Source: Synechococcus sp. RS9909
GTDB lineage: Bacteria; Cyanobacteriota; Cyanobacteriia; PCC-6307; Cyanobiaceae
DNA: 64,000 bases
Reading direction: 5' to 3'
NCBI RefSeq assembly: GCF_014279595.1
Contig: NZ_CP047943.1
Coordinates: 992,001-1,056,000 of the forward strand
The notes beneath the pieces were generated by a model. That model did not search any database. It had not been told where the DNA came from and saw only the letters and a program-made list of their open reading frames with translations. Position 1 is the first letter of the stretch. Each line of letters opens with the position of its first letter. The position numbers and the translations under genes are program-made. This document shows positions 46,322-55,557 of this stretch, in pieces.

Positions 46322-46651
46322 TCAATGGGGCGCCACAAGGGAGGCGAGGGCCTCAGGGATCGTGGCGCTCGGGGCTTCGAACTGCCCCTCCAGAACAAAT
46401 TCAAGCCGCAATTTCATGAAGGTGATGAAGCTGGCGTCGGTGGACACCACCGCTGCGGCCGGCTGGGGCACCTGGGCAGCCAGATCCTTCAGCTCCGGGG
46501 CGCTGAGGAAGGCCGGTTGGCGCACCAGCCAGAAATCAATCTCCCGACCCTGCTCGCTGTAGTGACGCTGGCGCTCCCGCAGCACCTCATCGAGCGGCTC
46601 CTCCTCGGTGAGGAAGCGTTCGCTGGCGGCGACGAAGTGATACGTGGTCAT
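46322..46651 (-). CDS. ycf54: Ycf54 (DUF2488), subunit of Mg-protoporphyrin IX monomethyl ester cyclase
   Basis: The 109-aa protein matches the Ycf54/DUF2488 family at both ends: [20 protein letters not shown], then [40 protein letters not shown], and the closing [12 protein letters not shown]. Ycf54 is required for the aerobic (AcsF/CycI) cyclase step that forms the fifth ring of chlorophyll. It overlaps pdxJ by 4 bases, so chlorophyll and PLP synthesis share a transcript here. Confidence 0.93.
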   Translation of the reverse strand: MTTYHFVAASERFLTEEEPLDEVLRERQRHYSEQGREIDFWLVRQPAFLSAPELKDLAAQVPQPAAAVVSTDASFITFMKLRLEFVLEGQFEAPSATIPEALASLVAPH

Positions 46652-47397
46652 GACGGGGTGCTTCCAAAGAGCGGCTCACGGCGGGGATTCTGAACCAGAC
46701 GCTTCATTTCGCTGACGGCGCTCTGCAGGCCGACCGCCAGGGCGCGGGCCACGATCGTGTGGCCGATGTTCAGCTCCTCCATGCCTTCGATCGCCGCCAC
46801 CGCTTCCACGTTCTGGTAGGTGAGGCCATGGCCGGCGTTGACGCGCAGGTCGAGATTGCGGGCGATCGCACTGCCCTCGATCAACCGCGCCAGCTCCAAA
46901 GGCTGGTCGGGCCACGCCGCTTCGGCATAGCGGCCGGTGTGCAATTCCACCCAGCGAGCTCCCGTGGTGCGGCAAGCCTGCAGCTGGCGTGCGTCGGCAT
47001 CCACAAACAGGCTCACGCCGATCCCGGCGTCCTGCAATCGGCCGACCAGTCGCTGGAGCGGTTCCACCTGGCCGGCCACATCGAGGCCCCCTTCGGTGGT
47101 CACCTCTTCGCGCTTCTCCGGCACCAGGGTGACCATGTCGGGCCGGATCCGCAGGGCGATCGCTTCCATCTCGGTGGTGGCCGCCATCTCCAGATTGAGA
47201 CGGCTGCGCACCGTCTGGCGCAGCAAGTCCACGTCACGGTCCTGGATGTGGCGACGGTCTTCGCGCAGGTGCACGGTGATGCCGTCGGCGCCGCCCAGTT
47301 CGGCCAGCAGGGCGTAGCTCACCGGATCGGGCTCAACGGTGCGGCGGGCCTGACGCACGTTGGCGATGTGGTCGATGTTCACACCGAGGCTGGCCAC
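46648..47397 (-). CDS. pdxJ: Pyridoxine 5'-phosphate synthase
   Basis: PdxJ condenses 1-deoxyxylulose 5-phosphate with 3-amino-2-oxopropyl phosphate to make pyridoxine 5'-phosphate. The 249-aa protein carries the family motifs [80 protein letters not shown] and [11 protein letters not shown]. Length is normal. It overlaps ycf54 by 4 bases. Confidence 0.96.
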   Translation of the reverse strand: MASLGVNIDHIANVRQARRTVEPDPVSYALLAELGGADGITVHLREDRRHIQDRDVDLLRQTVRSRLNLEMAATTEMEAIALRIRPDMVTLVPEKREEVTTEGGLDVAGQVEPLQRLVGRLQDAGIGVSLFVDADARQLQACRTTGARWVELHTGRYAEAAWPDQPLELARLIEGSAIARNLDLRVNAGHGLTYQNVEAVAAIEGMEELNIGHTIVARALAVGLQSAVSEMKRLVQNPRREPLFGSTPS

Positions 47398-47533
47398 GCT
47401 GGATTCACAAACGGTCGATTGAATCTATGCAGCGACACCCGGCGAGCGGCCGAAGGATCAACTGCCCAGCAGAGCCTGGAACGGCGGGCTTCGGCCCCTA
47501 AGTTTCCAGCCGATCGATGACCACGCCGACGCG

Positions 47534-48232
47534 GTGACCTCCAGCCTGGCGACACGTGAAAGCGCCCTGGGTTCGGGGATAGACCCCTTCTGGGCTCCCC
47601 TGGCGATGGTGCTCACCCAGGACCTGGCCTTGAGGGCCTACTTCCGGGAGCGCATCGTGCTCGGAGCGGAACGGTTGCCGCTGGAGGGCCCCCTGCTGTT
47701 GGCCCCCACCCACCGGGCTCGCTGGGATGCCCTGATGCTGCCGATGGCGGCGGGACGCCGCATCACCGGGCGTGATTGCCGTTTCATGGTCACCCGCACG
47801 GAGATGGACGGGGCCCAGGGGTGGTTCCTGCATCGGCTCGGCTGCTTCGCTGTTGATCAGGGTCGACCGTCCCTGACCACCCTGCGCTACGCGATCGATC
47901 TCCTCGCCGTTGGGCAGCAGGTGGTGGTGTTCCCGGAGGGCCGGATCAATCGCACGGATGACCCCATCCGTCTGCAGCAGGGATTGGCGCGCCTGGCTCA
48001 GCTCGCCCATCGCCAGGGGGTACCGGTCAGGGTCCTGCCTGTCGGGTTGGCTTACAGCGAGGCTCTGCCACGTTTCTGCGCCCGGGCGGCGATCTGTTTC
48101 GGCGAGGTCATGGACGTTGAGGGCCATGGCCGGGAGGCGGTGCGGGCCTTCAACGCCAAACTGGCCCAGCGCATGCAATCAGCTGAACAAGCGGCCCGGG
48201 AGGCGGTGGGCCGTCCCCTCAATGCCCCTTAA
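47534..48232 (+). CDS. 1-acyl-sn-glycerol-3-phosphate acyltransferase (PlsC family)
   Basis: The 232-aa protein starts at GTG 47534. It has the acyltransferase blocks of the PlsC superfamily. Block I is APTHRARWDALMLP (the HxxxxD histidine and aspartate), followed by the block III-type VVVFPEGRINR. It has no long membrane anchor beyond one hydrophobic stretch. Members make phosphatidic acid or acylate other lipids. A second PlsC-type protein is encoded at 59314, so the two probably act on different acceptors. Confidence 0.85.
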   Translation: MTSSLATRESALGSGIDPFWAPLAMVLTQDLALRAYFRERIVLGAERLPLEGPLLLAPTHRARWDALMLPMAAGRRITGRDCRFMVTRTEMDGAQGWFLHRLGCFAVDQGRPSLTTLRYAIDLLAVGQQVVVFPEGRINRTDDPIRLQQGLARLAQLAHRQGVPVRVLPVGLAYSEALPRFCARAAICFGEVMDVEGHGREAVRAFNAKLAQRMQSAEQAAREAVGRPLNAP

Positions 48233-48258
48233 AGTCCGCCCACTGTTCTGGTCTGTTC

Positions 48259-48804
48259 ATGCGTTCCCGCCTCTCGCTGACCGCCCTGGCTCTGGCGGCT
48301 GGCCTGTCGCTGACTCCCGCTGTTGCCATGGCTCAGGCCGATGGTGCTGCCGACAGCGGTGTCGCCAAGGTGCTCGCCAGTGGTGGTGCCGGTTTCAACG
48401 TGGCTGCGGTGCAGGATCTGATCAACCGGGGTGATGCCGCGGTGGCGGCCGGCAATCTCCCGGAAGCGCGCAAGGACTATGACAACGCCCGCTCTGCAGC
48501 CAAGCAGCTCCTGGCGTTTTATCGCGATCTGAGCGGCGCCTTCCGCGGTCTTGATGCCCGCATCCCCAGGGAAATGGATGCGAAAGGCCGGGCCGCTCTG
48601 GGGCTGCTGGCGGAAGCGAATCTCCGCCTCGCCGCCCTGTTCCGGCGTCAGAACCAGCCGGAGGTGGCGGTGCCCGTGCTGGTGGAGGTGGTGCGTCTGA
48701 TGACCCCGTCGCAACCGCAGGGCCAGAAGGCTTACCAGAGCCTGGTGGAGCTCGGCTTTGTCGAGACGCCGTTCGCGGCGGCGAAAACCGCGCCTGCGAA
48801 CTGA
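48259..48804 (+). CDS. Conserved secreted protein of unknown function
   Basis: The 181-aa protein has a signal peptide (LTALALAAGLSLTPAVAMAQA, cleavage near residue 26). The mature part is helical (DAAVAAGNLPEARKDYDNARSAAKQLLAFYRDL, AKGRAALGLLAEANLRLAALFRRQNQPE). This is a tetratricopeptide-like helical arrangement, but no TPR consensus is certain. Cyanobacteria-specific families of this sort exist; I do not assign a function. It precedes bolA on the same strand. Confidence 0.7.
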   Translation: MRSRLSLTALALAAGLSLTPAVAMAQADGAADSGVAKVLASGGAGFNVAAVQDLINRGDAAVAAGNLPEARKDYDNARSAAKQLLAFYRDLSGAFRGLDARIPREMDAKGRAALGLLAEANLRLAALFRRQNQPEVAVPVLVEVVRLMTPSQPQGQKAYQSLVELGFVETPFAAAKTAPAN

Positions 48805-48876
48805 GACGCTTTCCTGATGCCACGTCGGTGGCTGCCGCCATCTGTCAGCATCAGCACGCATCTGAGACAGGCGCTC

Positions 48877-49110
48877 ATGGTTCAACCCGATGCAGTGGTG
48901 GCGGCGATCCGTCATGCCCTCCCGGATGCCCAGGTGGAGGTTGAGGATCTCACTGGTGGTGGCGATCACCTCCAGGTGACGGTGGTGTCGAGCGGCTTCA
49001 GCGGGCTCAACCGGGTTCGCCAGCATCAGCTCGTCTACAAGGCCCTGCGCGATGAGCTCGCCAGTGAGGCGATTCATGCCCTGGCCCTCAACACCTCAAC
49101 GCCCACCTGA
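48877..49110 (+). CDS. BolA family protein
   Basis: From ATG 48877 the protein is 77 aa with the BolA fold: [31 protein letters not shown], then the conserved [22 protein letters not shown]. The histidines fit cluster-bridging positions. BolA proteins pair with monothiol glutaredoxins to handle iron-sulfur clusters. The next gene (49147) is such a glutaredoxin, so the pair probably works as one complex. The frame is open from 48817 but ATG 48877 matches the family start. Confidence 0.9.
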   Translation: MVQPDAVVAAIRHALPDAQVEVEDLTGGGDHLQVTVVSSGFSGLNRVRQHQLVYKALRDELASEAIHALALNTSTPT

Positions 49111-49146
49111 GCGCCGCTTGACTTTTTATCCCATTGCTCTTCCGTC

Positions 49147-49470
49147 ATGGATGACCAGACCAAGGCCCGCATTGAGAGCCTGATTCAATCCAGCCCGATT
49201 GTCGTGTTCATGAAGGGCACCAAGCTGATGCCCCAGTGCGGCTTCTCCAACAACGTGGTGCAGATCCTGAACTCCCTTGGTCTGCCCTTTGAAACCTTCG
49301 ACGTGCTCTCCGATATGGAGATCCGTCAGGGCATCAAGGAGTTCTCCGACTGGCCCACGATCCCCCAGGTGTATGTGAAGGGGGAATTCATCGGTGGCTC
49401 CGACATCCTCATCGAGATGTACAACTCCGGTGAGCTCAAGGAAAAGCTTGAGGTGGCGCTCGCGTCTTAA
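49147..49470 (+). CDS. grxD: Monothiol glutaredoxin, CGFS type
   Basis: The 107-aa protein has the CGFS active site in [14 protein letters not shown] and the glutathione-binding segments [23 protein letters not shown] glutaredoxins carry [2Fe-2S] clusters with glutathione and partner BolA, which is encoded 36 bases upstream. In cyanobacteria the family (Grx3) also takes part in redox and metal responses. Its 3' end overlaps the convergent DUF6761-type gene by 4 bases. Confidence 0.95.
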   Translation: MDDQTKARIESLIQSSPIVVFMKGTKLMPQCGFSNNVVQILNSLGLPFETFDVLSDMEIRQGIKEFSDWPTIPQVYVKGEFIGGSDILIEMYNSGELKEKLEVALAS

Positions 49471-49733
49471 TGCTGCGGTTGCCTGAACAGGGTGCTCAGG
49501 TCGCCGTCGGGTCCGATGAAGCTGGAAGGGTCAAGGATCCAGCGATCCACCAACCCTTCCAGTCGGGCCTGCTCCCGCGGGTCCAGGCTGCCGGTTTTGC
49601 GCAGGGCATGGAGGTAACCGTCGGCGTAGAGACGGAGCTCCGCGGGGCTGTGATAGCGGTGCGTCAGCTCCTGGCAGGCGTCACACAGCGACTGGAAGTG
49701 TCGAATCGCCTCCGGGTGCTGCAGAGATGTCAT
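49467..49733 (-). CDS. DUF6761-type conserved cyanobacterial protein
   Basis: The 88-aa protein resembles the cyanobacterial DUF6761 family ([55 protein letters not shown]). It is soluble and helical with no catalytic motif, and its function is not known. It is convergent with grxD, and its start faces a response-regulator gene 78 bases away. Confidence 0.72.
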   Translation of the reverse strand: MTSLQHPEAIRHFQSLCDACQELTHRYHSPAELRLYADGYLHALRKTGSLDPREQARLEGLVDRWILDPSSFIGPDGDLSTLFRQPQH

Positions 49734-49810
49734 GGCCAGTGAGGACGGCAGCCTCTGTTACCAGCGTGCCTTGAAATTGGCCTTAGCGTAAGCATGCACT
49801 CCATCGGCTT

Positions 49811-50578
49811 GTGACCTCCTCCTCCCGTGATCTGCTGCAGAGCGGAGCCCCGCCGGCTCCTGCAGCCACCTCCATGCGATCCAGCGGGAGTCCAAAGGAG
49901 CCATCGCGGGTGCTGGTGGTGGAGCCGCACCCCACCCTGCGCACCGTTCTGGTGCAGCGTCTGCGTCAGGACGGTCACCTCACGGCGGCGGTGGCCACCG
50001 CTGCCGAGGCCTTGGAGGTGTGCCAGGAGCAATCGCCCGATCTGTTGGTGAGCGCTGAGATCCTTGAGCAGAGTTCCGCCCTGCGGCTGGCTCAGCAGCT
50101 GCGCTGTCCGGTGATTGTGCTCACGGCCCGTTCCGGTGCTGAGCCCGTGGTGGGCCTCCTCGACGATGGTGCCGATGATGTGCTCCGTAAACCGTTCGGG
50201 TTGGAGGAGCTGGCGGCCCGTTGTCGCACCCTGCTGCGCCGTGGCGGCACCGGACTGCAGGAGCAGGTCACGGTGGGGCCGCTGCAGGTGCATCTGCTCC
50301 TTCGCCAGGTGACGCTGCGCGAGAAGCCTGTGGAGCTGAGCCCGCGGGAATTTGCTCTTCTTTGTGCCTTGCTGATGCCACCGGGAATGGTGCGCAGTCG
50401 CCAGGACCTGTTGCGCATGGCCTGGCCCCCCTTCAGCGGTGGGCCGCGATCGGTGGACACCCAGGTGCTCACCCTGCGGCGCAAGCTGGAGCAGGCCGGT
50501 CTTGGTGAAGGTGGCGGCATCACCACCGTGCGCCAGCAGGGCTATCGCTTCAGCCTGGAGGGCCTTCCGGCAGCGTGA
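49811..50578 (+). CDS. OmpR-type response regulator with degenerate receiver domain
   Basis: The 255-aa protein starts at GTG 49811 with a serine/proline-rich extension of about 32 residues. The receiver runs from about 33 to 143 and an OmpR winged helix from about 150 (VELSPREFALLCALLMPPG, ending in TTVRQQGYRF). The phosphorylation pocket is unusual. The acidic pair is Glu38-Pro39 instead of Asp-Asp, and the strand expected to end in the phosphoacceptor reads DLLVSAEIL, with Ala82 in the Asp position. Thr105 and Lys127 (VLRKPFG) are retained. This suggests control by something other than canonical phosphorylation. Confidence 0.85.
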   Translation: MTSSSRDLLQSGAPPAPAATSMRSSGSPKEPSRVLVVEPHPTLRTVLVQRLRQDGHLTAAVATAAEALEVCQEQSPDLLVSAEILEQSSALRLAQQLRCPVIVLTARSGAEPVVGLLDDGADDVLRKPFGLEELAARCRTLLRRGGTGLQEQVTVGPLQVHLLLRQVTLREKPVELSPREFALLCALLMPPGMVRSRQDLLRMAWPPFSGGPRSVDTQVLTLRRKLEQAGLGEGGGITTVRQQGYRFSLEGLPAA

Positions 50579-51107
50579 TCCAGCCAGCGTTCATTGCTGC
50601 GAACGCGACCAGTTCCGAGGTGAGCATCAGGGCGGCGAGCAGGGCAAGGAGCTGATAGGTCCAGGGCGGCGTGAGCCGTTGCACCTTGGAGGTGTCCACG
50701 CCGCTTGCGGTCTGGAATCGCTTGAGAAAAGCGTCGAAGCGATCAAGCCGCTGAGGCAACAGATAGTGCTCCTGACGGGCACTGCTCACGTAATACACCG
50801 TGCCGCCCTGACTGGTGCCCATGGGAATGAGGCGGCTGATCTCCTGCCAGGGCAGCTGCCAGCCGCGCCGCAGCAACCAGGCGCACCAGCGTGGATATCC
50901 CACCTGGATCCTCTGGTCATTGAGTCGCACCTCTTCACTGAGCAGCGCCCACACCAAGGCCAGGCCGATCGGCGCGGCGAGAAGCAGCAGGGGTCGCAGT
51001 CCGGGTGGTGCCATCAGGGGGAGAGGCAGCACCAACGCCAGGTAGACGCCAATCAGGGTGCCCCGGATCAAGGGTGAGATCTGGAAGCGTTCGTCCATCG
51101 CCTCCAT
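50550..51107 (-). CDS. Conserved membrane protein of unknown function
   Basis: The 185-aa protein (ATG 51098 is an alternative start) has two N-terminal hydrophobic helices (GTLIGVYLALVLPLPLMAPP, LLLLAAPIGLALVWALL). A soluble domain follows with WQLPWQEISRLIPMGTSQGGTVYYV, resembling a PH-like (bPH2/DUF) module, and then a third helix near the C terminus. No function can be assigned. Its last 29 bases overlap the 3' end of the response-regulator gene. Confidence 0.7.
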   Translation of the reverse strand: MEAMDERFQISPLIRGTLIGVYLALVLPLPLMAPPGLRPLLLLAAPIGLALVWALLSEEVRLNDQRIQVGYPRWCAWLLRRGWQLPWQEISRLIPMGTSQGGTVYYVSSARQEHYLLPQRLDRFDAFLKRFQTASGVDTSKVQRLTPPWTYQLLALLAALMLTSELVAFAAMNAGWITLPEGPPG

Positions 51108-51108
51108 C

Positions 51109-51399
51109 TCAGCGGTCGTCGGCGGAACCGGGAAGCGGCTCGATCACATCACTGGGGCTGTAGCGGCCCTCGAACAGCTCGGCTTCGCGCCCTTTCCAGA
51201 ATTCCCCCAGCCGCATCAGATCGGCATGGGCCTCCTGAATGCTGCGCAAATAGGCCTCCGGGCTCATCTCCTCCCGGGCTTCCTTGAGTTTCGCCAGCCG
51301 GAGCATCTGCAGCATCCAGGGTTTGCCAAGCTCACCCCGCTGCTCGATGTAGCGGGCCAGATCCGCTGCGCTCGGGGTGCTGTCGCTGGAGGCGGCCAT
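51109..51399 (-). CDS. Conserved hypothetical protein
   Basis: From ATG 51399 this is a 96-aa soluble protein with helical composition (MLQMLRLAKLKEAREEMSPEAYLRSIQEAHADLMRLG). A C-terminal phrase follows, EGRYSPSDVIEPLPGS. The frame is open back to 51429. It sits 1 base before the membrane protein gene on the same strand. I see no named family. Confidence 0.6.
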   Translation of the reverse strand: MAASSDSTPSAADLARYIEQRGELGKPWMLQMLRLAKLKEAREEMSPEAYLRSIQEAHADLMRLGEFWKGREAELFEGRYSPSDVIEPLPGSADDR

Positions 51400-51495
51400 G
51401 AAGCTACGCAAGACGCTTTGGAGTGACACCCTATGGAGAGGGGGATAGGCGCTGTGAGTGGGGAGTGTGGCCTCCGGCGTCTTGCCCTGGCCTGA

Positions 51496-53022
51496 TCAGG
51501 CCGGCAACGCCCAGGGGTTCAGGCCCAGGTCGGCGCCGATGCGGTGGGCGCAGGCAAAGCCGCTGAAGGCCACCGCATTGAGCCCCTGGCCCGGGAAGCA
51601 GGAATCGCCCACGCAGTAGAGGTGGTTCACGCCGGTGCGGTTGAAGGGCATCGGCAGCAGGCCGGGGAGGCGCAGCGCCGGGATCGGGCCGTAGCTGCCG
51701 CCCATGCGGCCAAGGAAGCGGCGGTGGGTGCGGGGGGTGCCGATCTCCTGGTGGCGGATCGCGGCGCCGAGGCCGGGGAGGATCGCTTCGAGCCGCTGCA
51801 CCAGTCGTGCGGCGTCGGCGCTTTTCTTGGCTTTGTAGTCCACAGGGCTGAGCTTGGTCCAGGTCTGGATGTCGCTGGGGGTGAAGGTGTGCACGATGTG
51901 CCGCCCTTCCGGCGCCAGGGAGGGATCGAGCAGCGTGGGGATCGACACGAAAATCACCCCCTGCTCGCTCTCCATCTCGGCCCAGTTGTCGAGCAGCAGG
52001 TGGTGGCAGTGGAAGCCCTCGGGGATCACGGAGGCCTCCACGCCCAAATGCAGCGAGAGGAAGGAGGGGGAGGGCTTGTAGCGGCGGCGCCAGGTGGTTT
52101 CGGCTTTGGGGGTGTGGGCGGCATCCACCAGCCCACCAAAGGTGTCCCAGCGGGTGGCGTTGCTCACGACGCGGCGGCCACGGATTTCCTCGCCATCGGC
52201 CAATCGCACGCCCACGGCCTGGCCGTTCTCAATCAGCACCTTGGTGACGCGTGCCTTGTAGCGGATTGTGCCGCCATGGCTCTCGAGGCCCGCCACCAGC
52301 TTCTCGGCGATCACGCCAACGCCTCCTTTGGGGTAGTTGATGCCGCCGGCATGGCGATCGGAGAACACCATCCCCGCATTGATCATCGGCGTCAGGTCTG
52401 CGGGCATCACGCTCCAGCAGAAGCACTCCATATCGATCAGCTTGAGCAGCTGTTCGTCGTGGATGTGCTTGCGCGCCACATCGCCCACGTTGAAGGGCAG
52501 CCAGCGGGCCAGCCCCAGACACGCCAATGGCGCTTTGAAAAACACCTTCGTGAGATAGGCCGGGTCTTCGAGCGAGAGCAGCGGCATCGCATCGAGGCAG
52601 TTGAACACCTGCCAACAGGTGTCGTAGAAGACGCGGATACCCTTCGCTTCGTGGGGGAAGAGGGCTGAGAGCTGCGCGATGAAGGCCTCGTAGTCGCGGT
52701 CCACCGCCACGTTGAGCCCGCCGGGCAGGTGGTATTCGAGCTGGGCCGGATCGGGCACCGTGTCGCAGTGCTGGCCCACATCGGCCAGGGCGCGGGTGAG
52801 CAGGTTGGTGTGGCCCTTGTCTCCGAACCCGAAGATCATCGAGGCGCCCACATCAAAGGTGTAGCCCTCGCGCCGGAAGCTGCCGCCCGAGCCCCCGGGG
52901 ATCAGGTAGCGCTCCAGCACCAGCGTTTTGGCGCCCTTGGCGGCCAGCTGCGAGGCGGTCACCAGGCCGCCGATGCCCGAGCCGATCACGATCACGTCCC
53001 AGTCAGGCTTTGGCACGGACAC
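51496..53022 (-). CDS. crtH: Carotenoid (prolycopene) isomerase
   Basis: CrtH/CRTISO converts tetra-cis-lycopene to all-trans-lycopene with reduced FAD. The 508-aa protein opens with an FAD-binding Rossmann motif (VIVIGSGIGGLVTASQLAAKG) and LIPGGSGGSFRREGYTFDVG. It retains GINYPKGGVGVIAEKLVAG and the C-terminal CVGDSCFPGQGLNAVAFSG characteristic of the CrtI/CrtH group. The match to cyanobacterial CrtH is strong along the chain. In this window it pairs thematically with the OCP gene at the right end. Confidence 0.93.
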   Translation of the reverse strand: MSVPKPDWDVIVIGSGIGGLVTASQLAAKGAKTLVLERYLIPGGSGGSFRREGYTFDVGASMIFGFGDKGHTNLLTRALADVGQHCDTVPDPAQLEYHLPGGLNVAVDRDYEAFIAQLSALFPHEAKGIRVFYDTCWQVFNCLDAMPLLSLEDPAYLTKVFFKAPLACLGLARWLPFNVGDVARKHIHDEQLLKLIDMECFCWSVMPADLTPMINAGMVFSDRHAGGINYPKGGVGVIAEKLVAGLESHGGTIRYKARVTKVLIENGQAVGVRLADGEEIRGRRVVSNATRWDTFGGLVDAAHTPKAETTWRRRYKPSPSFLSLHLGVEASVIPEGFHCHHLLLDNWAEMESEQGVIFVSIPTLLDPSLAPEGRHIVHTFTPSDIQTWTKLSPVDYKAKKSADAARLVQRLEAILPGLGAAIRHQEIGTPRTHRRFLGRMGGSYGPIPALRLPGLLPMPFNRTGVNHLYCVGDSCFPGQGLNAVAFSGFACAHRIGADLGLNPWALPA

Positions 53023-53042
53023 CCGTCAATCAGGCCTGAACC

Positions 53043-53999
53043 CTACGAGGTGCCGGAGGCTCCGAAGGGTGGTGTGGCCGTGAGGATCACTTCCGATCGC
53101 ACAGGCATGCGCAGGAGCTCGCGGCAGCGTTCTTCGATCCGATCGCGGATCAGATCGATGGCGGCGCCATCCATGGGTTGGTTTGGATTCAGATACACCA
53201 CAACGAAGGCGGTCCGCCCCACCTGCATCACGGTGAGGTCGAGCAGCCAGCAGGAGAGTCCGGCCAGAAGATCCGTCAGGGCCAGGCGGGTGCTGTGAAT
53301 CATTTCCCCTTCCGCAGACGCACCGGCGGCCTGGCCCAGAGCGGTGAGGAAGGCTTGCAACGGTTCGCGCAAGACCACCAGGCTCACTATCAGCACCAGC
53401 AAGGCGTCGGTGATCGGTCCGAGCCCAGCCAGAGCGGTGCCGCTGAGCAGGGGTGAGGCGAGCAGGGCGAGCCCGGTCAGACCGCTGATCAGGCCATCGA
53501 CGCGGGCCGCTTTCGCTTCGGTGAGCAGCAGCTGGGATTGGCTGCCGGTGCGTTGCCAGTCGTGGTGGTGACGCCAGGCGAGCCCCCAGCAGATCGCCAC
53601 CATCGCGCCGGAATACAGCGCCACAGGGCAGAGGCTCACCGGTGCGATCGCCTTGCCATTGGCGTAGTCGATGATCGTGCTCAGGGCGGTGATCGCCGCA
53701 AAGCTGAGCACACCCACGAGAACCAGGGAGCGGAACAGCACATAAAGAGCTTCCTGGCCGTCGTAGCCGTAGGGGTAGGCGCGATCGGGGGGACGCACCA
53801 CATTGCAGCTGATCTTTGCCGCCACCAGCCCAGAGCCCACCATGACGGCCGAATAAAGGCCATCGAGCAGCAGGGCTGTGGAACCGGAGAGTAGATGCAC
53901 CCAGATGCCGGCCAGGGCCATCAGGGCACTGGCGAGCACGCCGATCTGCAGGGATTGCCTTTCGATCCGTCGGGCGTGGCTAGCCCGTGCAGGCGACAT
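53043..53999 (-). CDS. Cation diffusion facilitator family transporter with altered metal site
   Basis: The 318-aa protein has about six hydrophobic segments and the CDF-like start [30 protein letters not shown]. In the TM2 metal site the canonical D/H...D pattern is D46, Tyr49 and Met53. In TM5 the pattern HxxxD reads A164...D168. Two of the usual four ligands therefore appear lost. A C-terminal cytoplasmic part follows. It is probably a CDF relative, but its zinc or iron transport ability is doubtful without experiment. Its 5' end overlaps the trmFO 3' end by 20 bases. Confidence 0.75.
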   Translation of the reverse strand: MSPARASHARRIERQSLQIGVLASALMALAGIWVHLLSGSTALLLDGLYSAVMVGSGLVAAKISCNVVRPPDRAYPYGYDGQEALYVLFRSLVLVGVLSFAAITALSTIIDYANGKAIAPVSLCPVALYSGAMVAICWGLAWRHHHDWQRTGSQSQLLLTEAKAARVDGLISGLTGLALLASPLLSGTALAGLGPITDALLVLIVSLVVLREPLQAFLTALGQAAGASAEGEMIHSTRLALTDLLAGLSCWLLDLTVMQVGRTAFVVVYLNPNQPMDGAAIDLIRDRIEERCRELLRMPVRSEVILTATPPFGASGTS

Positions 54000-55359
54000 G
54001 GGATGGCGACCTTTTCTCTGTTGCTAGCAACAGATCCGCCAGGGCCCGATCCCGATAGGCGCCATAACGGCGTCGCTTATCGCGAATGCGCTCGGGCAGC
54101 TCCGGCAGCAGGCCGAAGTTGGGGGGCATCGGCTGGAACTTCTCGCTCGGGGCTTCGGCGATGAAGTGGGTGAGGGCGCCGATCATCGAGGTGGCCGGTA
54201 GCTGCAGCGGCTCCTGGCCAAGAGCCAGCCGAGCGGCGTTGGTGCCGGCCAGCCAGCCGCCAGCCACCGCCGCCGCGTAGCCCTCGGTGCCAGTGATCTG
54301 CCCCGCCGCGAGCAGCGTGGGCCGCTGGCGAAACTGCAGCGTGGCATCGAGCAGCTGCGGCGCCTCGAGGAAGGTGTTGCGGTGCATCACCCCGAAGCGC
54401 ACGAATTCGGCGTTCTCCAGGCCCGGGATCAGCCGCAGCACGCGCTTCTGCTCGCCCCATTTGAGGTTGGTCTGGAAGCCCACCAGGTTCCAGAGGCGGC
54501 CGTCTTTGTCTTCCTGGCGCAGTTGCACCACCGCATAGGCCCGCTTGGCGCGGCGCACATCGCGGTCGTTCACATCGCCCCAGCGGGGATCCCAGAGGCC
54601 GATCGGCTTGAGCGGCCCGTAGCGCATTGTGTCTTCGCCGCGGCGGGCGAGCTCTTCGATTGGCAGGCAGCCCTCGAAGAAGGTGGCGTTCTCCTTTTCG
54701 AAATCCTTGAGTTCGGCCTGTTCGGCCGTCAGCAGCGCTTCGCGGAAGGCGAGGAACTGCTCTTTGTTCATCGGGCAGTTGATGTAGTCGGCGTCGCCCT
54801 TGTCGTAGCGGGAGGCGCGGAAGGCCACGGATAGATCAATGCTCTCGCCTTCCACGATCGGGCTGGCGGCATCGAAGAAGTGGCAGTCGGCCCGGCCGGT
54901 GAAGGCGCGCAGCTGCTCGGCGAGCGGTTCGCTGGTGAGCGGGCCGGTGGCGAGCACGGCGATGTCGCCGGCGCCAGGTAGTTCGGTCTGCTCGCGGCGC
55001 TCCACCGTCACCAGCGGGTGCTGCTCGAGGGCTGCGGTGAGGGCGGCGCTGTAGCGGCCGCGATCCACCGCCAGGGCACCGCCGGCGGGCACGGCGTGCG
55101 CATCGGCGGTGCGGATCACCAGTGAGCCCAGGCGGCGCAGTTCCTCTTGCAGCAAGCCAGCGGCGCGGTCGCTGCTCAGCGCCCCGAAACTGTTACTGCA
55201 CACCAGCTCGGCGAATTCGCTGCTGTGGTGGGCCGGTGAACGGCGCACGGGACGCATCTCCACCAGGCGCACCGGTACCCCCGCGCTGGCGATCTGCCAG
55301 GCGGCTTCGGTGCCGGCCAGGCCGGCGCCGATCACGACGACAGGGGCGTCCTGGTTCAA
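53980..55359 (-). CDS. trmFO: Methylenetetrahydrofolate-tRNA-(uracil-54-C5) methyltransferase
   Basis: TrmFO makes ribothymidine 54 in the tRNA T-loop using methylenetetrahydrofolate and FAD. The 459-aa protein shows [22 protein letters not shown], the family motif [29 protein letters not shown], and the C-terminal FAD segment [22 protein letters not shown]. Length is normal. Its 3' end overlaps the start of the downstream CDF-like gene. Confidence 0.95.
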   Translation of the reverse strand: MNQDAPVVVIGAGLAGTEAAWQIASAGVPVRLVEMRPVRRSPAHHSSEFAELVCSNSFGALSSDRAAGLLQEELRRLGSLVIRTADAHAVPAGGALAVDRGRYSAALTAALEQHPLVTVERREQTELPGAGDIAVLATGPLTSEPLAEQLRAFTGRADCHFFDAASPIVEGESIDLSVAFRASRYDKGDADYINCPMNKEQFLAFREALLTAEQAELKDFEKENATFFEGCLPIEELARRGEDTMRYGPLKPIGLWDPRWGDVNDRDVRRAKRAYAVVQLRQEDKDGRLWNLVGFQTNLKWGEQKRVLRLIPGLENAEFVRFGVMHRNTFLEAPQLLDATLQFRQRPTLLAAGQITGTEGYAAAVAGGWLAGTNAARLALGQEPLQLPATSMIGALTHFIAEAPSEKFQPMPPNFGLLPELPERIRDKRRRYGAYRDRALADLLLATEKRSPSHVACTG

Positions 55360-55407
55360 AGACCTGAATCAGTGGTGATTCTTCACCCTATCGATCAGGC
55401 CAGGAGT

Positions 55408-55530
55408 TCAGGCGCGGCTGCGCTTGAGCATCAGTTGAAGTTGCCCCAAGGCGGCGCGACCAATGTTGAAGCCTGCCCAGCCCAGTGCCAGAAGAATGGG
55501 TGATGCCACGAGGACAAGCCGGAGATCCAT
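55408..55530 (-). CDS. psbY: Photosystem II protein PsbY
   Basis: This 40-aa frame gives a single membrane helix flanked by basic residues: it begins MDLRLVLVASPILLALGW and ends LQLMLKRSRA. It matches the short cyanobacterial PsbY, a peripheral single-helix subunit of photosystem II next to cytochrome b559. ATG 55530 and the stop at 55408 fit the expected size. Confidence 0.88.
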   Translation of the reverse strand: MDLRLVLVASPILLALGWAGFNIGRAALGQLQLMLKRSRA

Positions 55531-55557
55531 GGGTCCGATCAGATGATGCAGCTGATC

